From contig JAWUXZ010000052.1 of assembly GCA_034111085.1 (NCBI GenBank), forward strand, positions 18,860 to 82,859: DNA of 64,000 nt. Direction: 5' to 3'. Shown here piece by piece: positions 42,936 through 52,350 of this stretch (position 1 is the first letter of the stretch; every line of letters starts with the position of its first letter). The stretch comes from Dinoroseobacter sp034111085. GTDB lineage: Bacteria > Pseudomonadota > Alphaproteobacteria > Rhodobacterales > Rhodobacteraceae. The notes under the pieces are model-generated. The model saw nothing but the letters and a program-made list of their open reading frames with translations, was not told the DNA's origin and made no database searches. A program made the translations under genes and the position numbers.

Positions 42936-43811
42936 TTAGGCACCTTCCCAGCGCCGCAACATCCAGTACCATTGCTCGGGGTTCTTCAAGATGCGCGCTG
43001 ACAAGCTGTCGTTGAATGCGCGCGTCATGGTCAGGGCGTCACTATGGGGGATTGGGGCCTCAAACTCGACATCAAAGCTGTGCCCTTTTCCGGTGCGAAT
43101 ACCGTAGGCTGGGATCATCGGCAGGTCGTATTTGAGCGCAAGCTGGGCCGCAGATAGCGATGTCAGCGCGTCATGGCCCAGAAATGGCAGGCGCACGCCC
43201 TCGGCATATTTCTCGTCCAGCAAGATCGAGATAATGCCGCCGTCGCGCAGGTGGCGCACGAGTGCTTTTGTGCCAACGCGGCCTGTCGCCAAGATCGGTT
43301 TGCCGCCAGCCTCAATGCCCGCAAACAGGCGCCGCTCGTAGTGGCGGTTGGTATGGGGCCGGTAGACCGCGCCGCTTTCCATTCCGTGCATCTTGACGAC
43401 GGCGCGCACGGCTTCCCATTGCCCGAAATGACCAGACACGATGATTGCGCCTTTGCCAGCCTCATGAGCGGCTTTCAGCGCCTCAAGACCGGGGCCAGAG
43501 GCTTGGAATTTATGGTGCTGGGTCTGAAACTCGTCGTCGTGGTAAATCTCAAACAGGGTTTGGCCCATCTGCCGACCCATATCTTGACCGAGCTTGGCGC
43601 GGGTGCTGCGCGACATGTCTGGAAAGACCCGTTTCGCTTCGCCTTCAAAGCGGCGGGCGGCAGGGGGAAACCACCGCATGACGGCTGCAAATGTGGTGCC
43701 CAAGCCGCGCGAACGCTTCTCAAAGCTCCGCCACCTCACGGCGGTCAGTGCCGACCACAGAGGGAAGTAGCGGGCGGAATGCAAAAAAGATTTGAAAGAG
43801 GTGGAAAACAT
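42936..43811 (-). CDS. LpxL/HtrB-type lysophospholipid acyltransferase family protein
   Basis: I used the ATG at 43811 (291 residues); a TTG at 43838 is an alternative, and neither has a strong ribosome site. The protein has the HxxxxE acyltransferase motif in SGHFGQWE, a following VYRPHTNRHYERR and DEKYAEGVRLPFLGHDA, and the closing NPEQWYWMLRRW, all typical of the lipid A late acyltransferase superfamily. It likely transfers an acyl chain at the inner membrane; the acceptor is uncertain. Confidence 0.88.
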   Translation of the reverse strand: MFSTSFKSFLHSARYFPLWSALTAVRWRSFEKRSRGLGTTFAAVMRWFPPAARRFEGEAKRVFPDMSRSTRAKLGQDMGRQMGQTLFEIYHDDEFQTQHHKFQASGPGLEALKAAHEAGKGAIIVSGHFGQWEAVRAVVKMHGMESGAVYRPHTNRHYERRLFAGIEAGGKPILATGRVGTKALVRHLRDGGIISILLDEKYAEGVRLPFLGHDALTSLSAAQLALKYDLPMIPAYGIRTGKGHSFDVEFEAPIPHSDALTMTRAFNDSLSARILKNPEQWYWMLRRWEGA

Positions 43812-43976
43812 GGGGCTGTATGATCCGGTTTGCGGCAAAGACCAATCGAAAACGGTGGGTCGGGGCGTGAAGGATGCGAAGTGGTTGGCTTGCGAAGCGG
43901 CGCATCGAGACTGTCTTTAGGCGCGATCCCCTGCAATGCTAGCCGTCAGCGGATTACATTCCTTGGGAGGCGGGCA

Positions 43977-45002
43977 ATGACAAGACTTGGCGAGGGGCCT
44001 TTTGCCGCGCTCGAACGCTTCCCACGCGCGGCTATGGGGCATCTGCCTACCCCGCTGGAGGCCATGGGAAACCTTGGGCGTGACCTCGGTCTTTCGCTGT
44101 TTGTGAAGCGCGATGACTGCACGGGCATAGGGTTTGGCGGCAACAAAATTCGGCAACTGGAATACTATCTGGGCGACGCGCAGCTGGCGGGCGCGGATGT
44201 GTTGCTGATCACTGGGGCCGTTCAGTCGAACTTTGTGCGCGCGGCGGCTGCAATGTGCTGCCGGCTTGGGATGGCGTGTCACATTCAGTTGGAAGAACGC
44301 GTGCCTGACATCTCGGCGCTGCACCGCACCAATGGCAATATGTTGCTGAACAATTTGCTGGGCGCGACCCTGCATTCGTACCCCGAAGGCGAAGACGAGG
44401 CCGGGGCGGATGCTGCGATTGCATCCATTGCAGGCGAGCTGCGCGAGAAGGGCCACACGCCCTACATCATCCCCCTTGGTGCGACGAGCAAACCGCTGGG
44501 CGCGCTGGGCTATGTCCGTGCGGCGATGGAGGTTCTGCCGCAGATCGAGGCGGCGGGCGGTATCGACGAGATAATCGTGGCGTCTGGTAGCGCGCTGACC
44601 CATGCGGGACTTCTGCTGGGGCTTCGTTTGGCAGGTGACATGACGCCTGTGCGCGGGATTTGCGTGCGCCGGGATGCCGAGGGGCAGACGGCGCGGGTTC
44701 TCAAGCGGGTGGCAGATACGGCTGCGTTGATGGGGGTGATTAGCCCGGTGACGGTGGATGATGTGCGGGTGTCGGATGTGGCGCTGGGCCCCGGTTATGG
44801 TCGAATGACAGCGGGGACACGCGCTGCGATCATGCGCACGGCCCGCGCAGAGGGTCTGTTCCTAGATCCGGTCTATACGGGCAAGGTGATGGCGGGGCTG
44901 ATAGCGCTGGCCGAGGCGGATGAATTATGCGGCAACCGGGTTCTGTTTTGGCACACCGGGGGGCAGCCTGCGTTGTTTGGGTATAGCGATCAGTTTGTTT
45001 AA
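43977..45002 (+). CDS. D-cysteine desulfhydrase/ACC deaminase-like PLP enzyme
   Basis: The ATG at 43977 follows GGGAGG and gives 341 residues; the frame upstream to 43830 overlaps the acyltransferase. The PLP lysine lies in GFGGNKIRQLEYYLG, and VKRDDCTG, ITGAVQSNF and WHTGGQPALFGY are family motifs. It may release pyruvate, ammonia and sulfide from D-cysteine or act on related amino acids. The exact substrate is not determined by sequence. Confidence 0.88.
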   Translation: MTRLGEGPFAALERFPRAAMGHLPTPLEAMGNLGRDLGLSLFVKRDDCTGIGFGGNKIRQLEYYLGDAQLAGADVLLITGAVQSNFVRAAAAMCCRLGMACHIQLEERVPDISALHRTNGNMLLNNLLGATLHSYPEGEDEAGADAAIASIAGELREKGHTPYIIPLGATSKPLGALGYVRAAMEVLPQIEAAGGIDEIIVASGSALTHAGLLLGLRLAGDMTPVRGICVRRDAEGQTARVLKRVADTAALMGVISPVTVDDVRVSDVALGPGYGRMTAGTRAAIMRTARAEGLFLDPVYTGKVMAGLIALAEADELCGNRVLFWHTGGQPALFGYSDQFV

Positions 45003-45089
45003 GCGGTGACAGGCTTGGGTCTTTAGGGTGTTGCGTGAGGCAGCTCAAATATAGACAAGGCGTCGCGACACCCTATTGAAGGACACCCC

Positions 45090-45413
45090 ATGAACAAGTC
45101 TGTCATCCTCATTATGGCGGTCCTTTTGGCCACGCTGTTCATCAGTGTCGCGCTTGGGATGCGCTTTTCGTATGCGGTGCTTGTGTATGGGTTGGTCGCA
45201 GTGGTCCTCGCGCCGGTAGCCATTCACAAAGTGGACAACCCAAACTTGGCAATCGGTCTGATCTTGGGGCTAGCCGCGTTCGCGAGCTTTCCGGCGCGCA
45301 GGCTATATCAACTCGACGGATTGCTATGGCCTGCGTTGTTGCTGGCAGCCTACGCGGTGGTTCTGTTTGTCGTCGGGTTCGGCTGGAAGCGCAGTTGGAA
45401 GTCCGACAAATAG
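45090..45413 (+). CDS. small membrane protein, function unknown
   Basis: The 107-residue protein has four predicted membrane helices and a short basic tail (GWKRSWKSDK). GAAGGA precedes the start. I recognise no family. It stands alone between two oppositely oriented genes and ends before a strong bidirectional terminator. Confidence 0.65.
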   Translation: MNKSVILIMAVLLATLFISVALGMRFSYAVLVYGLVAVVLAPVAIHKVDNPNLAIGLILGLAAFASFPARRLYQLDGLLWPALLLAAYAVVLFVVGFGWKRSWKSDK

Positions 45414-45470
45414 GCGCTGCTGACGCGCCTGCGTCGCACCTCTTCTTCTAGTCATAAATACTCAAATACA

Positions 45471-45500
45471 AAACGGGCCCGGCGTGAACCGGGCCCGTTT
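45471..45500. terminator. bidirectional intrinsic terminator
   Basis: AAACGGGCCCGG (45471-45482) and CCGGGCCCGTTT (45489-45500) form a perfect 12-base-pair stem with a six-base loop CGTGAA. The A-rich and T-rich ends make it usable in both directions, ending the small membrane-protein gene and the convergent solute-binding protein gene. Confidence 0.88.
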
Positions 45501-45525
45501 CTGAAGTGCGCTTAGACCAAGCTGC

Positions 45526-47172
45526 TTACGCCGCGAGACCTAGCTTATAGAGGTGGATCTCAAAGATCGGGTGGGTTTCTGCGCCCAGCACGGTGTCTTT
45601 GTGATGACGGTACACAGAGCGCCAGTACGGCTGAATGACCACGCCTTCTTCCTGCATGATCGTCTGGATCCGCGCCATGATCTTCGACCGATCGTCCGCA
45701 TCTGCGATGGCCGAAGCCTCTGCCAGAAGCGTGTCGAACTCTTCATTGGCAAACGCGGTTTCGTTCCACGCCACACCGGATTTATAGGCCAAGGTCAGGT
45801 TCTGCACACCAAGGGGACGGTGGCCCCAATCGGTGGACGAGAACGGATACTTCGCCCAGTCATTCCAGAAGGTCGAACCCGGCAACACCGTGCGCTTCAC
45901 TTTGAAGCCCGCGTCACGCAGCTGTGCAGCCAACGCGTCGGTGGTGTTTTTGCGCCATGTGTCGTCGATCGAGATCAGCTCATGCTCAAAATCGAGCATA
46001 CCGGCTTCTTCCATCAACGCACGCGCCGCCACAGGGTCATAGACCGGTGCAGGCAGTTCGGCATATTCGGGGTGGATCGGGCAGACATGGTGGTTCTCGG
46101 CGACTGAGCCCAGACCATCATAGCCCAATTCCAACAGGACCGCGTTGTCCGTTGCCATCGCCAATGCACGACGCACGCGCGCATCTGCATAAGGCTTCAT
46201 GCCGTCAGAATCTTCGGCTTGCTGGTTGGTGCGCAGCACGACGGAGTTGGCACTTAAGGCCTCGGATTTAGTCCAGCCAATGGTGTCCATCAGATTGACG
46301 AACTCGCCAACGGTCTCGTAGACCATGTCGATTTCATCGGACTCGGCCGCTGCCACATGGGCGGAGCCTTCAACGCCGAGGTCGATAAACTCGATCCGGT
46401 CAAGAGCGGCGCCTTCGCCCCACCACGTGTGATCAGTATTGCGTTCGAGGATAGCTTTCACGCCGACCTCGTACTCGACCATTTTGTATGGACCAGTGCC
46501 GACCTGATTTTCCGCCGGATCACCCGAGAAGCCGTTTTGCACGACAGCCGATGGGTAGTCCGAGAACGTCGCCACAAGCGTGATATCAGGGTTGGCGAGG
46601 TTCAGAACGATCGTCATGTCATCGACCACGGTCATCGCGCCATCGGCCATCTTGCCGGTGTCGGGATTGATCAGCGCGCTCAGGCGTGACGCCATGGAGT
46701 TGCCCTCGATGGTCGTATCGGACCAACGCTCGACATTGTAGGCCACGTCTGCGGAGGTAAACGGCGTACCGTCATTCCACATAACACCGGGGCGCAGGCG
46801 CAGGGTGTATTGGGTGGCGTCGTCATTAACTTCCCACGACTCTAGCAGCCGGCCTGTGAACACACCCTCACGGCTGTACTCAATCAGGTATTCCAGCCAA
46901 CCGCGCGCGACATTTGCAAGCTGCGGCCAGTCAAAGGTGGGCGGATCTTTCAACGGACGCACGTCTTGCTGAATACGCAAGGTGCCGCCTTGGGCCATGT
47001 GGCCTGCGGCTTGGGCCGGGGCGCTGAGGCCAATCAGGCTGTAGGCTGCGGTTGCTGTCACACCAAGCGCTGTGGCCCGGCTCAGGAATTCGCGGCGCGA
47101 AAGCGTGCCGTCGAAGGTTTCCTGCGCATAGGCGATAGCTGCTGGATGCACGTTTTGTGCAGTATCTTTCAT
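45526..47172 (-). CDS. Tat-exported peptide/oligopeptide-type ABC solute-binding protein
   Basis: The ATG at 47172 follows GGAGAGA and gives 548 residues. A twin-arginine signal (SRREFLSRATALGV) lies at about residues 25-38. The mature protein is of the SBP_bac_5 family (LRPGVMWNDGTPFTSADVAYN, GTGPYKMVEYE, WGHRPLG). It binds a peptide, opine or similar ligand in the periplasm for an ABC importer. No permease or ATPase gene is adjacent on the same strand, so it is an orphan component in this window. Confidence 0.9.
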   Translation of the reverse strand: MKDTAQNVHPAAIAYAQETFDGTLSRREFLSRATALGVTATAAYSLIGLSAPAQAAGHMAQGGTLRIQQDVRPLKDPPTFDWPQLANVARGWLEYLIEYSREGVFTGRLLESWEVNDDATQYTLRLRPGVMWNDGTPFTSADVAYNVERWSDTTIEGNSMASRLSALINPDTGKMADGAMTVVDDMTIVLNLANPDITLVATFSDYPSAVVQNGFSGDPAENQVGTGPYKMVEYEVGVKAILERNTDHTWWGEGAALDRIEFIDLGVEGSAHVAAAESDEIDMVYETVGEFVNLMDTIGWTKSEALSANSVVLRTNQQAEDSDGMKPYADARVRRALAMATDNAVLLELGYDGLGSVAENHHVCPIHPEYAELPAPVYDPVAARALMEEAGMLDFEHELISIDDTWRKNTTDALAAQLRDAGFKVKRTVLPGSTFWNDWAKYPFSSTDWGHRPLGVQNLTLAYKSGVAWNETAFANEEFDTLLAEASAIADADDRSKIMARIQTIMQEEGVVIQPYWRSVYRHHKDTVLGAETHPIFEIHLYKLGLAA

Positions 47173-47462
47173 GGGTTTGTCTCTCCGGTTGGTTAGCAGA
47201 CTTATTGGGGCGCGCACGTCTTGAGCGGTGCGGCTTGGATCACAGGCGGCATCGCCCTCGTGGGGCGGCGGCTGGATCAGAAGTGTCAGTTAGCGACATG
47301 GGATGATTAAACGCGACCCCCTCGCAGGGTGCAACCCAGTTTATGCGGATCGGTAATATGACATCTGCGTGATTGGAATTACCGCTTGAGGCATATATGC
47401 GAGAATTGCCTTGAGTTTGTTGCCCAAGATCAGCGCAATTCACTTCGATATCGGAGCTGCTG

Positions 47463-47978
47463 TTGGTCGTTGTCCTTCCCTATAATCCGGCACGGCCCGG
47501 TGCTTTTGCGCAAGAAGCAGCGTCTTTGCGCCAGGCCTTGGGCGATTTGATTGGGGCGCTCGATCATATTGGCAGCACGTCGGTGCCGGGGCTGGCGGCC
47601 AAGCCGATCATCGACATGCTGTTGGAGGTGCCTGAGCTAGGGGCGCTCGACCCGGGTAGCCGCGTTATGGAGGCGCTGGGCTATGAGGTCATGGGCGCGT
47701 ATGGCATTGAGGGGCGGCGGTATTTTCGCAAGACGGACGCGCAAGGTGTGCGAACCCACCAAATACACGCGTTTCAAAGCGGGTCGCCGCATCTGCTGCC
47801 CCATCTGGCGTTCCGAGATTACCTGCGGGCGCATCCTGTGGTGGCGGCGGAGTACGGCGCGCATAAAGTCACTCTGGCTGCGACTTGCGCAAACGCACAA
47901 GCCTATATGGACGGCAAGGACGCATTCGTGAAGCTGGTTGAAGCCGATGCGCTGGCATGGGCGGCGCGCCCTGCTTGA
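47463..47978 (+). CDS. GrpB/UPF0157-family protein
   Basis: The 171-residue protein begins at a TTG with GGAG upstream. The N-terminus VVVLPYNPARPGAFAQEA and the motif LDHIGSTSVPGLAAKPIIDMLLEV are diagnostic of GrpB (UPF0157), related to nucleotidyltransferases. The later RTHQIHAF and HLAFRDYLRAHP also match. The biochemical role is unknown. Confidence 0.9.
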   Translation: MVVVLPYNPARPGAFAQEAASLRQALGDLIGALDHIGSTSVPGLAAKPIIDMLLEVPELGALDPGSRVMEALGYEVMGAYGIEGRRYFRKTDAQGVRTHQIHAFQSGSPHLLPHLAFRDYLRAHPVVAAEYGAHKVTLAATCANAQAYMDGKDAFVKLVEADALAWAARPA

Positions 47979-48048
47979 CGTTGGCTTGTCGAGCGCCCAT
48001 TTTCCGCCCAGACACAACAAGACCCGAGCAGCAAAAACCGGAGGCCAA

Positions 48049-49347
48049 ATGGCCCGCACCCACCCCAAAACCCCCAAACCCTTCGCCCCTTTTGAGTGGA
48101 TGATCGCATGGCGCTACCTGCGCGCCCGGCGTGCAGAGGGCGGTGTCAGTGTGATGACGTGGATCAGCCTCATCGGCATCACGCTGGCGGTGTTTGCGCT
48201 GATCGCGACGCTCGCCGTGCGCTCGGGCTTTCGGCATGAATTTGTAGGCACGATCTTGGGTGCTAACGCCCATATCACCGTCTACACCACCCTGCGCGTG
48301 GACGAGAACGGCCAGACCACCCGCGCGCTTATTGACTATGAGGACCGCGCCGCGCGCCTTGCCGAGTTGCCATTTGTTACCCGCGCCGCCCCCTTGGTGC
48401 GTGGACAAGTGATGACATCCCTGCGCAGTCGCAATGCAGGCGTCGAGGTCTACGGTATTGCCGAGGCTGACCTGCTGAGCCTGCCCGGCATTGTGAACCC
48501 TGAGCAGGAGTTCGGATCACTTGCGCGGTTCTCCGAAGGGGTGTCGATCGGGTCGGGGGTAGCGCAGCAACTCAACGCGGCGGTCGGTGATCGGATCAAG
48601 CTGATCAGTCCCGACGGAGTGCGCACCGCATTTGGCACCAGCCCGCGCGTGAAGTCCTATGAGATCGTGCATATCTTCAGCGTCGGGCGCTATGACATTG
48701 ACCGCACGCGCATCTACATGCCGTTTGACGAAGCGCAGAGCTACTTCAACCGAGGCGGGGCGGCTGACGAGATTGAGGTGATGGTTACGGATCCTGAGGC
48801 GGTGGATGAGCTGTTCCTAGATATCTTGAGGGCCAGCGGCGACGACACGCTGGTTTGGACATGGCGGGATGCGTCGGGCTCATTCCTGCGCGCGCTCGAT
48901 ATAGAGGACAATGTGATGTTCATCATCTTGTCGATTCTGGTGCTGATTGCCGCGATGAACATCGTGTCGGGCCTGATTATGCTGGTGAAAAATAAGGGCC
49001 GCGACGTTGGGATATTGCGAACGATTGGGTTGAGCGAGGGCTCCATCCTGCGGATCTTCTTCATCTGCGGCGCGTTTACCGGCATCATCGGAACCGGTTT
49101 GGGCGTGATCCTCGGGTGCCTGTTCGCGCTATATATCGACCCGATCTTCTCGTTTGTTAACTACGTCGCAGGCGGTGGTGTTTGGGATCCGTCGATCCGA
49201 GGGATCTACGAGTTGCCCGCACGGCTGGAGTTCGACGATGTGATGAGCGCGGTCTCGTTGTCGCTTGGCTTGTCGTTCATTGTCACGATCTTCCCGGCGC
49301 GCCGTGCCGCCCGCATGAACCCGGTGGAGGCGTTGCGCTATGAGTGA
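48049..49347 (+). CDS. lipoprotein-releasing ABC permease (LolC/LolE type)
   Basis: The ATG at 48049 follows CGGAGG and gives 432 residues; the frame back to 47938 overlaps grpB. There are four membrane helices: one near the N-terminus (WISLIGITLAVFALIATLA) and three in the last 150 residues (FIILSILVLIAAMNIVSGL). A large periplasmic domain lies between. With LolD it extracts lipoproteins from the inner membrane for transfer to LolA. Many alphaproteobacteria have one LolC/E hybrid, as here. It overlaps lolD by eight bases. Confidence 0.92.
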   Translation: MARTHPKTPKPFAPFEWMIAWRYLRARRAEGGVSVMTWISLIGITLAVFALIATLAVRSGFRHEFVGTILGANAHITVYTTLRVDENGQTTRALIDYEDRAARLAELPFVTRAAPLVRGQVMTSLRSRNAGVEVYGIAEADLLSLPGIVNPEQEFGSLARFSEGVSIGSGVAQQLNAAVGDRIKLISPDGVRTAFGTSPRVKSYEIVHIFSVGRYDIDRTRIYMPFDEAQSYFNRGGAADEIEVMVTDPEAVDELFLDILRASGDDTLVWTWRDASGSFLRALDIEDNVMFIILSILVLIAAMNIVSGLIMLVKNKGRDVGILRTIGLSEGSILRIFFICGAFTGIIGTGLGVILGCLFALYIDPIFSFVNYVAGGGVWDPSIRGIYELPARLEFDDVMSAVSLSLGLSFIVTIFPARRAARMNPVEALRYE

Positions 49348-50008
49348 TGCAGTGCTGCACCTTGAGGGGATTGAGAAAAGCTACCGCGACGGCGAGATTG
49401 CCGTGCTGCGCGGGGCCAATGTGACGCTGATGCCCGGCGAGGTTGTGGCGTTGGTCGCACCCTCGGGGGCTGGCAAATCCACGCTGCTGCATATGGCAGG
49501 GCTGCTGGATACACCTGATGCGGGGACCGTGACGCTGGGCGGGATCGACATGACGGGTCTGCCAGATCGCGCGCGGACTGAAGCGCGTCGCCACGATATC
49601 GGTTTCGTCTATCAGTTCCACCATCTGCTGCCCGAATTTACCGCCGCCGAGAACTTGGTCCTGCCGCAACTGGCAAATGGGATTCCGCGCGCGCAAGCTG
49701 AGGCGCGGGCGATGGAGCTGCTCGTAGGCGTTGGTATCGGCCCGCGCGCTGGGCACCGTCCGGCTGCCTTGTCAGGGGGCGAGCAACAGCGCGTCGCGAT
49801 CTGCCGCGCGCTTGCCAATGCGCCTAAGTTGCTGTTGGCCGACGAACCCACTGGCAACCTTGATCCAGATACTTCGGATGTGGTGTTTGGGACGCTGATG
49901 AAACTGGTGCGCGAAACGGGGCTGTCGGCGTTGATTGCCACGCATAATTTGGCACTGGCCGCACGGATGGACCGGATTTTGAAATTGGAAAACGGGGTGT
50001 TGGTATGA
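49340..50008 (+). CDS. lolD: lipoprotein-releasing ABC ATPase LolD
   Basis: The 222-residue ATPase has Walker A (APSGAGKSTLL), Q-loop (FVYQFHHLLPEFTAAEN), the LSGGEQQR signature and Walker B (LLLADEPTGNLD), the usual LolD sequence. It powers lipoprotein release with the preceding permease. Its stop overlaps the next gene by four bases. Confidence 0.94.
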   Translation: MSDAVLHLEGIEKSYRDGEIAVLRGANVTLMPGEVVALVAPSGAGKSTLLHMAGLLDTPDAGTVTLGGIDMTGLPDRARTEARRHDIGFVYQFHHLLPEFTAAENLVLPQLANGIPRAQAEARAMELLVGVGIGPRAGHRPAALSGGEQQRVAICRALANAPKLLLADEPTGNLDPDTSDVVFGTLMKLVRETGLSALIATHNLALAARMDRILKLENGVLV

Positions 50009-50985
50009 GTGTTGTTGCCGTCAACGAGATCGAAGCGGTGTGCCAGCGCGCGCTAGAAGCCCAAGGAGCGGCGCGTTGGGTGGCCTCGCAAGTCGCGCGC
50101 GCCACTGCGCGGGCCGAGCAGGTCGGCAACCGGATTTGCGGCCTTGGCTACATGGAAAGTTATTGCGGAGCGCTGGGCACGGGCCGGGTCGATGGCGCAG
50201 CCGAGCCTGTGGTCGAGAGCCTGCGTCCCGGCATGATCCGCGCGGATGCACGGCAAGGGTTCGCGCAGCCAGCGTTTTCGCGCGCGCTGGAGACCTTGGC
50301 ACTGGCGGCCTCCGCCCAAGGTATCGCGGCGCTGGGGGTGTCGAACTCGCATACATGCACCTCGCTTGGCTATTTCACCGAACAGATTGCGGCCCATGGT
50401 CTGGTCGCAATCGGCTTCACCAATGCCTCTCCCGTAGTGGCCCCTCCTGGTGGCTTTGCCCGCGTGATTGGCACCAACCCGGTTGCGTTCTCGGTGCCGG
50501 ACGGGAAGGGCGGCGTTGGTCTGCATTTCGATGCGGCGACGTCCAATGTGGCGCTTGGCGCGATCAAAGATGCGAAGGCGGCGGGCGAGACGATCCCTCA
50601 CACATGGGCCGTTGGACCAGATGGCACGCCGACGACCGATCCTGCGGCCGCTCTCGAAGGGGCGCTGACCTCGCTGGGGGGCGCGAAAGGATTTGGGTTT
50701 GGCCTGATGGCCGAGGTTTTGGCGGCTGGCATGACGGGCTCTGCAAATTCCGTTGATGTGGGCGGCCTAAAGCTGGCGGGTGGCCCGCCGCACCGCCTCG
50801 GGCAGTTTTATATTGCGATTGATCCCGGAACCTCGCCAGAATTTTTCGAGCGGTTTGGTCGGCTGTCTGACGCCGTGACAGCGCACCCGGGCGCGCGGAT
50901 GCCGGGCACCGCGCGCGGGCATGCGAAAACCGTTGAGGTAAATGCGAAGGATTGGGCGGCAGTGCGCGCGCTTGCTGGGATGTGA
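50005..50985 (+). CDS. Ldh_2-family oxidoreductase (malate/L-lactate dehydrogenase-like)
   Basis: The 326-residue protein has the Ldh_2 fold pattern (GVSNSHTCTSLGYFTEQ, GTNPVAFSVPDG, GGAKGFGFGLMAEVLA, GQFYIAIDP). Members use NAD(P)H to reduce 2-keto acids, delta-1-piperideine-2-carboxylate or similar compounds. The start overlaps the lolD stop, so it is co-transcribed with the Lol genes; that placement says nothing about function. In several relatives dnaE lies at this position. Confidence 0.88.
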   Translation: MSVVAVNEIEAVCQRALEAQGAARWVASQVARATARAEQVGNRICGLGYMESYCGALGTGRVDGAAEPVVESLRPGMIRADARQGFAQPAFSRALETLALAASAQGIAALGVSNSHTCTSLGYFTEQIAAHGLVAIGFTNASPVVAPPGGFARVIGTNPVAFSVPDGKGGVGLHFDAATSNVALGAIKDAKAAGETIPHTWAVGPDGTPTTDPAAALEGALTSLGGAKGFGFGLMAEVLAAGMTGSANSVDVGGLKLAGGPPHRLGQFYIAIDPGTSPEFFERFGRLSDAVTAHPGARMPGTARGHAKTVEVNAKDWAAVRALAGM

Positions 50986-51026
50986 CAGGCTTAAATTACG
51001 GATAAGTCGCAACAGTATTTGGTTTT

Positions 51027-51047
51027 TGCGAACGGTTCTCATATAAA
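51027..51047. promoter_or_regulatory. Mur/Fur-like box before the relic sit operon
   Basis: The sequence TGCGAACGGTTCTCATATAAA (51027-51047, with 51036-51042 TTCTCAT) resembles the alphaproteobacterial Mur (manganese-responsive Fur) box built on TGC-A-AT-TTCTCATTTGCA. It lies about 49 bases before the sitA relic start. Loss of the 3' arm may mean decay; the regulator itself is not in the window. Confidence 0.55.
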
Positions 51048-51095
51048 ATCCCAAGACAGGCCCCCCAGCTTAGTTTTGACCGGAGACTTGAACTG

Positions 51096-51550
51096 ATGAT
51101 GACCAAACGCAGCCGCCTGCTTGCGCTGCTTTTTGGCGCCCAGGCCGAGATTACCCGGCTTGGACAGCGTGCCGGATGCGTGGCGCGTTCTGATCTCAGC
51201 CCATGATGCGTTTGGGTATTTTGGGCAGGCTTATGGATTTTAAGTGCTGGTATCCAAGGGATTTCTACGGACTCTGAGGTCGGGTTGGCCCGTATTTCCG
51301 AGCTTTTTGACCTGCTTGTTGATCGCCAGATCGGCGCGGTTTTTGTCGAAAGCTCCGTCTCGGATCGCAACGTGCGCGCCTTGTTCGAAGGGGTCGCCGC
51401 AAAGGGTCACGAGGTCCGCGTTGGCGGCGAATTATACTCCGACGCGATGGGCCCGGATGGCACCTATGAGGGCACCTGGATCGGGATGAATGATCATAAC
51501 GTCACGACGCTAACGGGAGCGCTTGGTGGCGACGCCCCGGCGCGCGGCAT
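51096..51550 (+). pseudogene. sitA relic (manganese/iron ABC solute-binding protein)
   Basis: The frame begins with a signal-like MMTKRSRLLALLFGA after CGGAG, then jumps by deletion into the C-terminal third of a SitA/ZnuA-like protein in another frame. From 51166 it reads SVPDAWRVLISAHDAFGYFGQ, meets an in-frame TAA at 51241-51243, and shortly after loses one base near 51250. The next frame reads VFVESSVSDRNVRALFEG and PDGTYEGTWIGMNDHN, a typical SitA end. The deletion, nonsense codon and frameshift show it cannot make the protein. Confidence 0.85.
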
Positions 51551-51840
51551 TGATGTTGTCCTAATGGGGCTTTACGCCGACTTGGGTCTGCTGGGCCGGA
51601 CGCGCCGCGACCGAACGCGCGATTATCGAGGTGCTGAAATCCGAAGGTAAAACCGTTGTTGCCGTCCACCATGACCTCGCCACCGTGCCTGAGTATTTTG
51701 ACCGTGTGATGATCGTGAGCGTGCGTAAGATTGCCGAAGGCCCCGTGGCCGACGCCTTCGAGCGCGAGGCCTTGGAAGCGGCCAATGGGGGACGCTTGGC
51801 GACCGCTCAGACGGACGGACTGGGTCAGGCGGCGGGCTAA
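51551..51840 (+). pseudogene. sitB relic (ABC ATPase)
   Basis: Two pieces of a SitB-type ATPase remain. IDVVLMGLYADLGLL (51551 onward) continues in frame directly from the sitA relic. Then, in a different frame from 51604, comes AATERAIIEVLKSEGKTVVAVHHDL and the C-terminus to the TAA at 51840. Walker A, the Q-loop region and the signature motif are missing, so at least two internal deletions are needed to explain it. No functional ATPase can be made. Confidence 0.85.
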
Positions 51841-51852
51841 GCTAGGACAGCG

Positions 51853-52350
51853 TTGATTGAGGCGTTAACCCTATCTCTGGGCTACAACGCGGCGCTCGTT
51901 GCCGTTGGCGCTGGCCTGCTGGGCATCGCCTCGGGCGTAACTGGCAGCTTCGTGTTTTTGCGCAAACGCGCGCTCGTCTCAGATGCAATTTCCCATGCGA
52001 CTTTGCCCGGTGTGGCGCTCGCATTCCTCGTTATGGTGGCCCAGGCGCGCGGGTTGCTCGCTGCTGCCATCCGCCAGCGCAAATCTCAGCGCCGGGTGTA
52101 TCTGCGTCAAGGGCTGCTGGCGCTTGCTCAGGGGCAGGTGATTTGCGAGCCATTTACTTTGCGCCTGCTTGTGCGCGAAGGCTAGCCACGCGCCGAGGGT
52201 GTCGCGACCGAGGCCGGAGCCGCCGCCAAGGCCCTGCTGGGCGAGCAGCGCTGGCAGGTCGCCCGCGCGCTTGAAGCCCATGAGGACGTCACTGGGCGCC
52301 ATGACGGATTGGGCGATATCGCCGAGGTTCTGACCCGCGACCAGATCGTC
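51853..52350 (+). pseudogene. sitC relic (ABC permease)
   Basis: A TTG start at 51853 leads to an intact first 60 residues of a SitC permease (GSFVFLRKRALVSDAISHAT and LPGVALAFLV). These join near 52040 to the cytoplasmic C-terminal extension typical of long SitC proteins (RGLLAAAIRQRKSQRR). A TAG at 52183-52185 interrupts the frame, but similarity continues to DGLGDIAEVLTRDQIV. Most membrane helices are deleted. Confidence 0.83.
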
